Source: Lachnospiraceae bacterium (GTDB lineage: Bacteria > Bacillota > Clostridia > Lachnospirales > Lachnospiraceae). Taken from it: a stretch of 24,135 nucleotides of DNA. The position numbers and the translations under genes were made by a program. The stretch covers positions 1 to 24,135 of the forward strand of contig VSNR01000051.1 of the NCBI GenBank assembly GCA_009774345.1. Reading direction: 5' to 3'. Position 1 is the stretch's first letter. Every line of letters begins with the position of its first letter. This document shows, in pieces, positions 7,049 to 15,057 of the stretch. Below the pieces are notes generated by a model, which did not search any database, was not told the DNA's origin, and saw nothing but the letters and a program-made list of their open reading frames with translations.

Positions 7049-7063
7049 CAAAGGAGTCCCCCT

Positions 7064-8125
7064 ATGAAAATAGCCATCTTTTTCCCGGGTATCGGATACC
7101 ACTGCGACAAGCCCCTGTTGTATTATGCAGATAAGCTCTGCCGCCAGTCCCAATACGAAACCCTCCGTTTATCTTACACCAATCTGAGCCGCTCTATCCC
7201 AGAAGCGTTTGAGCAGGCATACGCGCAGACCGAGGCGCAGTTAGCGCACGTCAACTGGAACACCTGCGGCGACATACTGTTTGTCTCTAAGAGCCTTGGA
7301 ACGGCTGTCGCGGCAGCCTACGCAAAGCGCCATGGCATTTCCTGCCGCAATATCTACTACACACCGCTCGCAGAGACCTTTGACTTTGCGCCGCAGACAG
7401 GCATCGTGTTTCACGGGACAAGCGACCCTTGGGCACAAACCGCCATAATCGAAGAAAAGTGCCGGGAATCCTCCCTGCCGCTTCACGTGATTGAACGCAC
7501 CAATCACTCTCTTGAACTGCCCCAAAATGCAGTCCTTGAAAACCTGCGCATCTTGGAGCGCGTGATGGCCTTCTCTGAAATGTACATCGCACACGGCATC
7601 TATTACAGGCTGCTCTGTGAAAAAGAACTCTGCCGCAGCTTGTTTGACGGATTTATCCGCCGCCAGCAGGTTGTAAAATGCTGGCGCAGGGAAAACGGTC
7701 AATGGACCATCAAAGACGCGCCGTTTATCGACGACTGGTCCGAGGAGGATTACAAGCTTCTCATCAAATGCCTGCAAAACACCATCCAGACAGGCGGTTT
7801 TGTCTATGGGGCATTCTGCGGCGGCACACTCAAAGGTTTTACCTCTGTCGAGGCCGCGTTTCTTGGCAGTGCGAAACAGTATCTTGACCTCTCCTGCATC
7901 CATGTGTCGCAAGATCTGCGCGGTCAGGGCATCGGCGCTGTTTTATTTCAGGAAGCCAGAAACTGGGCAAAGAAAAAAGGCGGAAAGAAGCTCTACATCT
8001 CCGCCCACTCTGCTGTCGAAACACAGGCATTTTATCAAAGGATGGGCTGCGTTGATGCCTTAGAGTACGACCAGCATCATGTCGAGGCAGAGCCGTTTGA
8101 CCGCCAGTTAGAGTGTATTTTATAA
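7064..8125 (+). CDS. alpha/beta-hydrolase-like domain fused to GNAT acetyltransferase
   Basis: This is a 353-residue two-domain protein. Residues 1-175 look like a small alpha/beta hydrolase: strand KIAIFFPGIGYH, nucleophile elbow S-K-S77-L-G, acid D121 in HGTSDPW, and base H148 in NHSLE. Residues 180-353 form a GNAT domain with the acetyl-CoA loop RGQGIG (286-291) after the strand YLDLSCIHVS, and the usual late AFYQRMGC. The GNAT half resembles a family I know as a stand-alone Clostridia protein (FIDDWSEEDY and PFD-QLEC motifs), so the fusion is the unusual part. The ribosome site AAAGGAG lies 8 bases before ATG 7064. The substrate is unknown. A joint role in hydrolysing and acetylating a small molecule, perhaps for detoxification, is only inference. 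It ends 4 bases before the convergent permease gene, with no terminator seen. Confidence 0.8.
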   Translation: MKIAIFFPGIGYHCDKPLLYYADKLCRQSQYETLRLSYTNLSRSIPEAFEQAYAQTEAQLAHVNWNTCGDILFVSKSLGTAVAAAYAKRHGISCRNIYYTPLAETFDFAPQTGIVFHGTSDPWAQTAIIEEKCRESSLPLHVIERTNHSLELPQNAVLENLRILERVMAFSEMYIAHGIYYRLLCEKELCRSLFDGFIRRQQVVKCWRRENGQWTIKDAPFIDDWSEEDYKLLIKCLQNTIQTGGFVYGAFCGGTLKGFTSVEAAFLGSAKQYLDLSCIHVSQDLRGQGIGAVLFQEARNWAKKKGGKKLYISAHSAVETQAFYQRMGCVDALEYDQHHVEAEPFDRQLECIL

Positions 8126-8129
8126 GACA

Positions 8130-8798
8130 TTAATACTGCTTTTTCTCTATCATTGCACAGGATATGCAGTAGGAAACACACACAAGCACCGCGCTAACTG
8201 CCGCCATCAGCAGCATGAGCATCCACAAATCCAGCCCCAATATGCTGCTGATGACGCTCATACCATCCGCTGATTCCCCGACCAGCGAGCCAATCGCCCC
8301 CAAGCCGCCTCCTATAATGCCAAAACTGACCAGTTTGAAAATCCTGCTCTTTTCCTGTCCAAATCGAATATACAAAGGATTTTCCACTGCGAGCAGCACA
8401 AGCGCAATCCCTATGGAAGTCACGGTTGCAGCAAAGTACTCCCACACTGCTGCTTCCCCTTTTGTTACCATGCCAGCCACACAGGCGGCAAACGTTATCA
8501 CAATGGTTGGCACCATCATAAACAGAATGCCCAGCAGATACTTCGCACGCACATAATCCCTGCGCCGTATAGGCAGTGTGAAAAGATAGGCAGTACCATT
8601 TTCAAATTCATCATAACTGTATGTGCTCAGCGATATAAAGGTGCAGAACACTGCGGTATAAGCCGGAACAAAATAAAATTGCTCAATATTGACAGCCATA
8701 AATATGCCCCATACCGCCATAATGACAAAAAACAACTTCATCTGTGAAAATACCAATCGCAAATCCTTGATCATTAAACCTTTTATGGGTCTGCTCAT
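8130..8798 (-). CDS. ABC-2 type permease of the YtrA-type operon
   Basis: The product is 222 residues with six predicted membrane segments (from LFFVIMAVWGIFMAV near residue 25 to the last near 205). The cytoplasmic loop LPIRRRDYVRAKYLLG is characteristic of the ABC2_membrane_5 family. It begins with an ATGA overlap on the ATPase gene, with GGAGG 8 bases upstream, so it is the third cistron of gntR-ATPase-permease. Members of this class act in efflux or in response to cell-wall-active antibiotics; the substrate here is not known. The stop is 4 bases from the stop of the facing hydrolase-GNAT gene. Confidence 0.85.
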   Translation of the reverse strand: MSRPIKGLMIKDLRLVFSQMKLFFVIMAVWGIFMAVNIEQFYFVPAYTAVFCTFISLSTYSYDEFENGTAYLFTLPIRRRDYVRAKYLLGILFMMVPTIVITFAACVAGMVTKGEAAVWEYFAATVTSIGIALVLLAVENPLYIRFGQEKSRIFKLVSFGIIGGGLGAIGSLVGESADGMSVISSILGLDLWMLMLLMAAVSAVLVCVSYCISCAMIEKKQY

Positions 8799-9676
8799 TC
8801 CATATCCCTCCTGTCCAAACTGGTTTCACCGCTTGTGGTGAGCATCAGAATCACCTCATCAATGCTGCCTCTTTCGATCACGACAGATGGAAAATTATCC
8901 TGATAAAACTGCCGTTTGTCTGTCAGGCAGCTATAGCCAAAACGCTCCTTTTTCTGCCGAATCAGATAGCGTTGGTCGAGCTTGTCATACTGCTCAAATG
9001 TCACCTTCAATAATCCATATTCATTCAGCAGCACATCGGTGTCCTCGTGCAGCAGGATGCTGCCGTTCTCAATCATGTACACATCGTCACAGATGCCCTC
9101 TAGGTCGCTTGAAATATGGGAGCTGATGACAATGCTGTGCTCCCCGTCCTCCATATACTCCCGCAGAAGATTCAAAAGTTCATCCCGCGCCACGACATCA
9201 AGCCCCGCTGTCGGCTCATCGAGTATCAAAAGTCTGGCATTGTGCGAGAGCGCCGCGAGTATTTGCAGCTTTCTCTTCATGCCAGTGGAAAATTCTCTGA
9301 TCTTCTTTTTCATCGGCAGCTCCATCCGCTCACAGTCCGCCATAAACTGCTTTCGTGAGAAGTCCGTATACAGGGTATCCAGCACAGGTATCAAATCTTT
9401 GATGCTCAGATATCCGCTGAATCCCGAATCTGCAAGCACCACGCCAATCTGCTCCCGGTCTTTGGCAGTGAGGCTTTTGGCAGTTTTCCCAAAGACTTCC
9501 ACAGTTCCGCCGTCTGTATCTATTAATCCCAGCATCGTCTTAAATGCTGTACTTTTGCCGGCGCCGTTTCTTCCGATCAGGCCCGTCACCTGTCCTGCTG
9601 GGACCTGCATCGAGCAATCCAGCCGAAACTTGTCATATTGTTTGACTACCTTGTCCAATCGAATCATTGTCTGCAC
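8795..9676 (-). CDS. ABC transporter ATP-binding protein, YtrB-like
   Basis: The 293-residue ATPase has Walker A GRNGAGKST (about 35-43), signature FSTGMKRKLQI, Walker B LLILDEPTAGLD and switch VISSHIS. A C-terminal extension of about 70 residues ends near QDNFPSVVIERGSIDEVILMLTTSGE, as in YtrB/CcmA-like ATPases. It pairs with the following permease. The start shown is GTG 9676, 17 bases after the gntR stop. An ATG at 9667 (three codons later, MIRLDKVV) is equally possible, since GGAGAGGAAG can serve either. It is the middle gene of a three-gene operon under the GntR regulator. Confidence 0.88.
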   Translation of the reverse strand: MQTMIRLDKVVKQYDKFRLDCSMQVPAGQVTGLIGRNGAGKSTAFKTMLGLIDTDGGTVEVFGKTAKSLTAKDREQIGVVLADSGFSGYLSIKDLIPVLDTLYTDFSRKQFMADCERMELPMKKKIREFSTGMKRKLQILAALSHNARLLILDEPTAGLDVVARDELLNLLREYMEDGEHSIVISSHISSDLEGICDDVYMIENGSILLHEDTDVLLNEYGLLKVTFEQYDKLDQRYLIRQKKERFGYSCLTDKRQFYQDNFPSVVIERGSIDEVILMLTTSGETSLDRRDME

Positions 9677-9693
9677 TTCCTCTCCATCAACTA

Positions 9694-10068
9694 TTATGTA
9701 TCCTCAAGCACGATTTCAAACAGTGCGCGGATTTCAGTCTCCTCCATGCCGCAGCTGCGCGCCTTGCGGATCGCCTGCTCAAACTCTGTCTCCACTTCTT
9801 TTTTCTTCTCCTCCAATAGCTGCGCCTGATTGGCGCTTGCCACATAGCTTCCCTTGCCATGCACTGTGATGACAAATCCCTCTGCCTCAAGCTGGTCATA
9901 CGCCTTCTTGACCGTGAGTGCGCTGACTTTAATCTCTTTTGCCAGCGTTCTGACGGACGGCAGCAAAGTCTCTTCAATCAGCTCCCCCTGTATGATCTTC
10001 TCTTTGATCTGGCACACAATCTGCTCATACACAGGCTGCATGGATGTATGATTAACAATCACATTCAT
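9694..10068 (-). CDS. GntR-family regulator, YtrA subfamily
   Basis: The 124-residue product has an N-terminal GntR winged helix: QPVYEQIVCQIKEKIIQGEL, LPSVRTLAKEIKVSALTVKKAYDQLEAEGFV, then HGKGSYVA. A short C-terminal helical tail (about 50 residues) replaces the large ligand-binding domain; that length and the ABC partners define the YtrA subfamily. I chose ATG 10068. An upstream in-frame ATG at 10167 lies at or before the predicted transcription start, so it cannot be the translation start. The ribosome site is weak (AGAGG, 13 bases away). It probably represses its own operon through the large dyad at the promoter. Confidence 0.88.
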   Translation of the reverse strand: MNVIVNHTSMQPVYEQIVCQIKEKIIQGELIEETLLPSVRTLAKEIKVSALTVKKAYDQLEAEGFVITVHGKGSYVASANQAQLLEEKKKEVETEFEQAIRKARSCGMEETEIRALFEIVLEDT

Positions 10069-10165
10069 AGGCTTTTTACATCCTCTTGATCTGGCCGCAT
10101 GGACCAGACACTCTTCTATTTGTTCATGAACGGTACTCAAAAACGTTCCATCGCGCTTTTGATAC

Positions 10166-10214
10166 AAACAGTATATAACAGTATTTAACTATTGTCAACT
10201 GTTTTATACTGTTT
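10166..10214 (-). promoter_or_regulatory. GntR operon promoter inside a large dyad
   Basis: Reading leftward, TTGACA (10198-10193) and TATACT (10175-10170) are 17 bp apart, close to consensus. Around them lie two AAACAGTATA-type arms, 10197-10214 on one strand and 10166-10184 on the other. Each contains two ACAGT units and they match at about 16 of 18 positions in inverted orientation. Bound repressor would cover both -35 and -10. This is the likely autoregulatory operator. Confidence 0.75.
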
Positions 10215-10355
10215 ATTCATTTTTCTATAAGATTCTCACAGATTCATCATAACTCATTCATCGTATTAAAGCATTTTAGACAATCTCTGGAAACGTAGTT
10301 GCAAAAAGCGGCGTAATATTTTATAATAAAGCTGATTGTGTCATAGAAAATCCCA

Positions 10356-10537
10356 AGAGCGTGTTTGGAAAATGCTTTCTGCCAAATGTGCGTCACAGTT
10401 TGCGTGATATTTGTGCCAAATGAAGGGCGCATAGCGGGCTATGTAACCTGAATTTGACGCAAATATCACGCAAAGTGGTGAATACGACGCTATGCGTCGT
10501 TATGCAGCTGGTAGGAATGATTTTTCAAATACGCTCT
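10356..10537. repeat. 182-bp fold-back element, MITE-like
   Basis: The ends are inverted repeats: AGAGCGTGTTTGGAAAATG (10356-10374) against AGAGCGTATTTGAAAAATC read from the other end (10537-10519). Inside, TTTGCGTGATATTTG (10399-10413) has a perfect 15-bp partner at 10460-10474. The loop contains CATAGC-GG-GCTATG, and the right arm carries an extra hairpin, GACGC-TAT-GCGTC. The whole unit folds on itself and has no transposase. It lies in the 493-bp gene-free stretch 10069-10561, of which the part not covered by the GntR operator and this element shows nothing recognisable. No clear target-site duplication was found. Confidence 0.7.
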
Positions 10538-10561
10538 AAACCAAGGAAGGTAAACGAGATT

Positions 10562-11173
10562 ATGATTTACGAGTTTGAGCCAAAAGAAGGATTCTATCTG
10601 GCTGCCGAACTTGAGAAGCACCGGAAGAAAAAACGCCATGACAAGCTCGTCATGAAATGTGATGAAGCGACAAACCAGCAGGTAAAGATTTATAAGAGTA
10701 TGTATGTCCTGAACGGCAAAATCAATCAGATCTTATATGACGCCAAACATTACTATCTGGTGGTCAGCAACAATGACGTGACAGTATATCTCATTTACGA
10801 TGCCTGCCGCATCGCGTACTGTCTGAGGACAGAGACGGACTGGAAGATCATAAGCGTGGAGTTTCTGCCGCCGGCGCGCCTGACAACAGAGCCACACAAA
10901 GATGATTCGGTCGGGCGCATAGTAGCTTCGACACTGACAACCATTGTGTCCTTCTGCTACACCCACGGGTTCTCTATGGTCTTTGACACGCGGCAAAATG
11001 GGCAGATTCCCAAGATCTTTACTGCGATCTTCAACAAAGAATTTACCACCACCAAATTTGAACCCGAGTCGCAGGTCCAGCAAAAGATCACTGCGCTGCT
11101 CATGAAGCAGGCCGTCCGAAAAGAATTTGTAGAACAGTATTTATTGCAGGTGCCAAGACGCACAATTAATTAG
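10562..11173 (+). CDS. conserved-looking protein of unknown function
   Basis: The 203-residue product starts at ATG 10562 behind AAGGAAGG (11 bases). The frame is open upstream to 10454, but that part is the fold-back element and has no ribosome site. There is no signal peptide and no convincing membrane segment. The sequence alternates strands and short helices: EFEPKEGFYLAAELEKHRKKKRHDKLV, then KSMYVLNGKINQILYDAKHYYLVVSNNDVTVYLIYDA, then SMVFDTRQNGQIPKIFTAIFNKEF. The tail KITALLMKQAVRKEFVEQYLL is helical. The overall form suggests a soluble mixed alpha/beta protein. I do not recognise a family or assign a function. The promoter is not evident; transcription may begin within the fold-back element. 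It converges on the aminotransferase gene. Confidence 0.65.
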   Translation: MIYEFEPKEGFYLAAELEKHRKKKRHDKLVMKCDEATNQQVKIYKSMYVLNGKINQILYDAKHYYLVVSNNDVTVYLIYDACRIAYCLRTETDWKIISVEFLPPARLTTEPHKDDSVGRIVASTLTTIVSFCYTHGFSMVFDTRQNGQIPKIFTAIFNKEFTTTKFEPESQVQQKITALLMKQAVRKEFVEQYLLQVPRRTIN

Positions 11174-11192
11174 GGAAGAGCCAGCTTCCCTA
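11171..11192. terminator. hairpin between convergent genes
   Basis: TAGGGAAG (11171-11178) and CTTCCCTA (11185-11192) form a perfect 8-bp stem with a 6-base loop; the first three bases are the stop codon of the unknown gene. Neither side has a strong U-run (ATTAATT on the left-going strand), so it is a weak or factor-assisted terminator, or just a protective 3' hairpin. Confidence 0.45.
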
Positions 11193-11213
11193 CTCGCGCG
11201 CCTGTCCTGTAGT

Positions 11214-12497
11214 TTATGCCGCCAAATATTTCTCAACCGACGCCAGCTTCACACAGAGCACAAACACTGCGCAAGCCTGCTTGAGTTCGTCCGGGGTTGG
11301 AAGCGTCGGCGCGATGCGGATGCTGGTGTCCGCCGGGTCCTTCATGTAAGGGAATGTTGAGCCAGCCGGTGTCATGACCACACCCGCCTCCTTGCAGAGC
11401 GCCACCACACGCTTTGCACAGCCTTCAAGGGTGTCAAACGCGATAAAGTATCCGCCAAGCGGTTTCAGCCAGTGTGCAATCTCAAGCCCGCCAAGCTCTC
11501 TGTCAAGACATTCTAAAACTGCCTCAAACTTCGGCTTTAAGAGCGCAGCATGTTTCTCCATATGCGCGTGGATGCCCGCCGCATTCTTGAAATACAGCAC
11601 ATGGCGCATCTGGTTGATCTTGTCAAATCCGATGGTCTGTAAGCTCACGGTCTTTTTTACCTCCGCAAGATTTGCCGGCGAAGTGATCAGTGCGCCTACA
11701 CCAGCTCCCGGAAACGTCACCTTGGAGGTCGAGCACACCTGATAATACATGTCAGGATTTCCCGCCTTCTCACACTCGGTCACGATGTTGAGCATCTCGA
11801 CTTTATTGTCCACATAAATATGATGGAATGCATAGGCATTGTCCCAATAGATTCTAAAATCGGGCGCCGCAGGCTTTAAGTTTGCAAATCTTCTGACAAC
11901 CTCATCCGAATAGACCACGCCTGCCGGGTTGGTGTATTTGGGCACATTCCAGATTCCCTTTACCGCGGGGTCATTGTTGACATATTTTTCAACTAAATCC
12001 ATATCTGGACCGTTCTCATCCATCGGAATATTGACCATCTCGATGCCAAACCCCTCTGTGATCGCAAAATGTCTGTCATAACCCGGTACAGGACACAGAA
12101 ATTTTACCTTCTCCTGCTTACACCATGGCGTATTGCCGCCAATGCCGTGTACCATCGCCCTTGAAACCAGATCATACATAATACTTAAGCTGGAATTGCC
12201 AAATACCATCACATGATCCACCGGGCACTCCATCAGCTCCGCAAAAAGCTCCTTTGCCTCCTTGATACCATCAAATGCGCCGTAATTTCGTATGTCTACA
12301 TTATCCAAGCCCTTGAATGCGGACTTGCTGTTCAGTACATCGAGCATGCCGACAGACAGATCAAGCTGGTCCGCCGCAGGCTTGCCGCGCGACATGTCAA
12401 GTTTGATATTAGACTCCTTTAATTTCTCATACTGTGCCTGAAGCTCCGTCTGAAGTGCACGCAATTCTTCCTTGCTTAAATCCTTGTATGCTTTCAT
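11214..12497 (-). CDS. class I aspartate-type aminotransferase (pyridoxal-phosphate enzyme)
   Basis: The product is 427 residues, close to the usual length for the aspartate aminotransferase group Ic family (PF12897 type). Landmarks are DMSRGKPAADQLDLS near 34-48, FGNSSLSIMYDL (99-110) for cofactor phosphate, WNVPKYTNPAG with N190, YWDNAYAFHH with D219 and Y222, the Schiff-base K259 in CSTSKVTFPGAG, and a C-terminal SIRIAPTLPT with the substrate-carboxylate arginine. It should interconvert aspartate and oxaloacetate with 2-oxoglutarate in the cytosol, although related enzymes use other amino acids. The ribosome site GGAGG lies before ATG 12497. It is monocistronic with its own promoter. Confidence 0.92.
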   Translation of the reverse strand: MKAYKDLSKEELRALQTELQAQYEKLKESNIKLDMSRGKPAADQLDLSVGMLDVLNSKSAFKGLDNVDIRNYGAFDGIKEAKELFAELMECPVDHVMVFGNSSLSIMYDLVSRAMVHGIGGNTPWCKQEKVKFLCPVPGYDRHFAITEGFGIEMVNIPMDENGPDMDLVEKYVNNDPAVKGIWNVPKYTNPAGVVYSDEVVRRFANLKPAAPDFRIYWDNAYAFHHIYVDNKVEMLNIVTECEKAGNPDMYYQVCSTSKVTFPGAGVGALITSPANLAEVKKTVSLQTIGFDKINQMRHVLYFKNAAGIHAHMEKHAALLKPKFEAVLECLDRELGGLEIAHWLKPLGGYFIAFDTLEGCAKRVVALCKEAGVVMTPAGSTFPYMKDPADTSIRIAPTLPTPDELKQACAVFVLCVKLASVEKYLAA

Positions 12498-12570
12498 TTT
12501 CCATAACCTCCATCATTCATATGCAGTTGCGCCTATGAAAATAATACTCTCTTGTAATGATTCCTTCCCT

Positions 12571-12600
12571 ACTATATAACATCTATTCCCCATCTGTCAA
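12571..12600 (-). promoter_or_regulatory. promoter of the aminotransferase gene
   Basis: Reading leftward, TTGACA (12600-12595) and TATAGT (12576-12571) are 18 bp apart. The leader is about 70 bases. Confidence 0.6.
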
Positions 12601-12644
12601 TAACTTGTATACGTGTATATCGGTATTTTTAAAGTCTTTGGCTC

Positions 12645-12673
12645 TTGTCATCCCTGTTTTCCCGTAGTATTAT
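12645..12673 (+). promoter_or_regulatory. promoter of the 164-residue unknown gene
   Basis: TTGTCA (12645-12650) and TATTAT (12668-12673) are 17 bp apart. The transcript would begin near 12680, 40 bases before the chosen ATG. Confidence 0.5.
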
Positions 12674-12718
12674 GATAAAGAAAAAACAAAAAATATGTTC
12701 AAAAAGGAGTGTACTGCT

Positions 12719-13213
12719 ATGTCTAAATCCAAAACGACAATCATCCCCAAACAAGATCCCCCGCCCGCAATGCCTTCGGGACTGCAAATCCTGTATACCT
12801 TTGACGCCTTTGGGCACGACGGGCAACAGCTCACAGAAGCTTCTTTGAAAAAGTTAGTCCAAAAAGTACAAAAAGGAGAAAATGTTTCTGTCTATCTCTG
12901 TCCCAGTGACGATATGGAAACGGCGATCGAGGAAGAATATTTTCAGGTCGAGATCGACAACCGCTGGATTGCAATTCAGTATGTCGTAGAAGATACTTCA
13001 CCGGACGGCTACTATTGCTCCTGCTTTGACCCGGATTTTCTCGATTCCGACGAGGAGTCTCCGATGGTGCCCGGCGACGGTCAGTCTGTCATTCTCAAGA
13101 AATACACCATGCATGACCCCGCACTTGCCGCCAAATGCGTTGAGTACTACGCGCGCACCGGCAAACTCTACCCGGGCATGGAATGGCTCAGACAGGAAGC
13201 ATCCGCCACATAA
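12719..13213 (+). CDS. unknown protein, possibly immunity-protein-like
   Basis: The start at 12719 has AAAAGGAG upstream (about 11 bases); an earlier in-frame ATG at 12695 precedes that site and is not chosen. The 164-residue product is acidic and soluble with no signal peptide. After a Pro-rich start (PKQDPPPAMPSG) come several strands (NVSVYLCPSDD; EYFQVEIDNRWIAIQYVVED; YYCSCFDPDF). The ending, QSVILKKYTMHDPALAAKCVEYYARTG and MEWLRQ, recalls the C-terminal helix and tG..p..W pattern of Imm1-type immunity proteins. That resemblance is weak and from memory. The last 46 bases overlap the 3' end of the convergent ABC exporter gene, so each mRNA carries an antisense tail to the other. Confidence 0.6.
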   Translation: MSKSKTTIIPKQDPPPAMPSGLQILYTFDAFGHDGQQLTEASLKKLVQKVQKGENVSVYLCPSDDMETAIEEEYFQVEIDNRWIAIQYVVEDTSPDGYYCSCFDPDFLDSDEESPMVPGDGQSVILKKYTMHDPALAAKCVEYYARTGKLYPGMEWLRQEASAT

Positions 13214-15057
13214 TACTGCGCCTGTGCATCCCACAGTTCGCGGTACTTGCCGTCCTTTTGCGCAAGCAGCGTGTCATGGCTTCCCTGCTGTACCAGACAA
13301 CCTTTATGAAATACCAGAATCTCATCGCAGAAGCGGCAGGAGGAGAGGCGGTGGCTGATGTAGACTGCCGTCCTGTCCTCCACGATCTCATTTAACCGCG
13401 CATAGATCTCATACTCCGACAGCGGGTCAAGCGCCGCCGTGGGCTCGTCGAGTATCAGAAATGCCGAATCCCGATATAATGCCCTCGCGATCGCAAGCTT
13501 CTGCGCCTCGCCGCCAGACACCTCCACGCCCGCCTCGGACAAATCCTTGTACAGCACCGTATCCATCCCCTCTGCCATCGACGCCACGCGCTCCCAGACC
13601 CCAGCTTTGCGGCAGCAGCTTTGTACTTTATCCCGGTCATAGACACCGTCCGCCGCGATATTCTGCCCCACCGGGAACGCCAGCAGATGAAAATCCTGAA
13701 AAACCACCGAAAATATATGCATATACTCCTGATAATCATATTTGCTGATCTCAATGCCATTGAGTAAAATCTGCCCCTCCGTCGGCTCATACAGACGGCA
13801 CAAGAGCTTGATAAAAGTCGTCTTGCCAGAACCGTTCTGCCCCACGATCGCCAGACGCTCTCCCACCTTGAACTTCAGAGAGATATTTTTCAGCGCAAAA
13901 TCATCCGTGTTCGGATAGCAAAAGCTCACATTGCGAAATTCCACCTCATAATGCTGGTCTGCACGCTTTTCCACCGTGAGCGAGCCTTGATACATCTGAT
14001 TGGGAATGTCCAAAAAAGAAAATTCCCGTTCCAGATAAAAGGCATTCACGCCCGCTTCTCCCACGATCTCAAGCACTTTTGCCAGCCCGCGCGACAGCGC
14101 TGTGACCGCACCGACATACTGGGTGACAGACCCCACGCCAAAAGCGCCGCCCCACGCCTTGAGGCACACGAAGAGATAGATCAGCCCGGTGAAGATCTTG
14201 GAAACCGCCGTTGACGCAGCACAGGCAAGCCCTGCCTTTCCTCTGGCATAGCGCGCCGCCTTGGACTTCGTTCCATAACTGTCCTGAATAGAATCAATCT
14301 GCTCAAAAAAGATGTCCTGACGGTACAGCCGTACATCCAAAGCCCGCTTTCCCTCTGACATGAGATTGCTCAGAAAGCCAAAAAAGCGGTTTGCCAGCGT
14401 GCACGCCTCGTCGCATTCAATCCAGCACTTTGTGCTGATCGTCTCCAGATAAGGCGATAACATGGTCACGCCGCCTAGAAGCACTGCAACCAGCGCAATG
14501 CAGGCTGGATGGTTGAGGATTGTAAGCCAGCCTGCCCCCGCCCGCACTGGCAGGCAAAACAGTGAGACAGAGAGCGCAATCCCGCCCATGAATTGAAACA
14601 CCGCTTCCAAAAACTCCTGAAACTGCCAATAGACCATCCGCATACCAAAACTGCTCCACTGCGAGGTCTGCTGCACTGCATTTAACAGCTTGTGCGTGTC
14701 CGGGTTCTCCACATCCCTGAAATCCATCGAAATCAGCTTGTCAAAATGCCGTTTCCACTCATATAATTTCATGCAAAATCCATCGGACAACGCAGTGTTC
14801 CAACGAAAGACAAGCGCCTTCAACAGCAATAATACCGTCTCCGCCACAAGCAGCGTCACAATTTTCTGTATCAGAAGCTCCCGCTGCCTTGCCCCCGCCA
14901 GCTCATTTAAGATCTGTGCCGAAAACCAGAGTGTTATATAGGGAATGACCGCATTGAGCAAGGCATACAGCGCTGCCGAGCCAAACAGCGCCGGCTGTTC
15001 CCTGAACCACATGCAAACCGCCCTTTTTGTCAATCGAAACGCCCCTTTTTCTCTCAT
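13168..15057 (-). CDS. ABC exporter half-transporter B (membrane + ATPase domains)
   Basis: The 629-residue product has about six membrane segments in residues 15-330 followed by an ATPase domain (about 365-610). Walker A is GQNGSGKTT, the signature VSGGEAQKLAIARAL, Walker B FLILDEPTAALDP and the switch ISHRLSS. It starts as an ATGA overlap with the upstream exporter gene, so the two are cotranslated and probably form a heterodimer. There is no N-terminal C39 peptidase domain, so any peptide cargo would be processed elsewhere. Family members export drugs, lipids or peptides. The LytTR/GHKL genes just upstream make peptide-related export an attractive but unproven reading. The C-terminal tail (QYYVADASCLSHSMPG) runs past the normal end and overlaps the convergent gene. 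Confidence 0.9.
   Translation of the reverse strand: MREKGAFRLTKRAVCMWFREQPALFGSAALYALLNAVIPYITLWFSAQILNELAGARQRELLIQKIVTLLVAETVLLLLKALVFRWNTALSDGFCMKLYEWKRHFDKLISMDFRDVENPDTHKLLNAVQQTSQWSSFGMRMVYWQFQEFLEAVFQFMGGIALSVSLFCLPVRAGAGWLTILNHPACIALVAVLLGGVTMLSPYLETISTKCWIECDEACTLANRFFGFLSNLMSEGKRALDVRLYRQDIFFEQIDSIQDSYGTKSKAARYARGKAGLACAASTAVSKIFTGLIYLFVCLKAWGGAFGVGSVTQYVGAVTALSRGLAKVLEIVGEAGVNAFYLEREFSFLDIPNQMYQGSLTVEKRADQHYEVEFRNVSFCYPNTDDFALKNISLKFKVGERLAIVGQNGSGKTTFIKLLCRLYEPTEGQILLNGIEISKYDYQEYMHIFSVVFQDFHLLAFPVGQNIAADGVYDRDKVQSCCRKAGVWERVASMAEGMDTVLYKDLSEAGVEVSGGEAQKLAIARALYRDSAFLILDEPTAALDPLSEYEIYARLNEIVEDRTAVYISHRLSSCRFCDEILVFHKGCLVQQGSHDTLLAQKDGKYRELWDAQAQYYVADASCLSHSMPG

Noticed and set aside
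7241..7912. 223-residue open frame on the minus strand
   Set aside because: It is the antisense shadow of the hydrolase-GNAT fusion, whose motifs and ribosome site are convincing.
8982..9869. 295-residue open frame on the plus strand
   Set aside because: It lies antisense to the clear ABC ATPase and gntR genes, is serine- and proline-rich as reverse shadows usually are, and has no ribosome site or recognisable motif.
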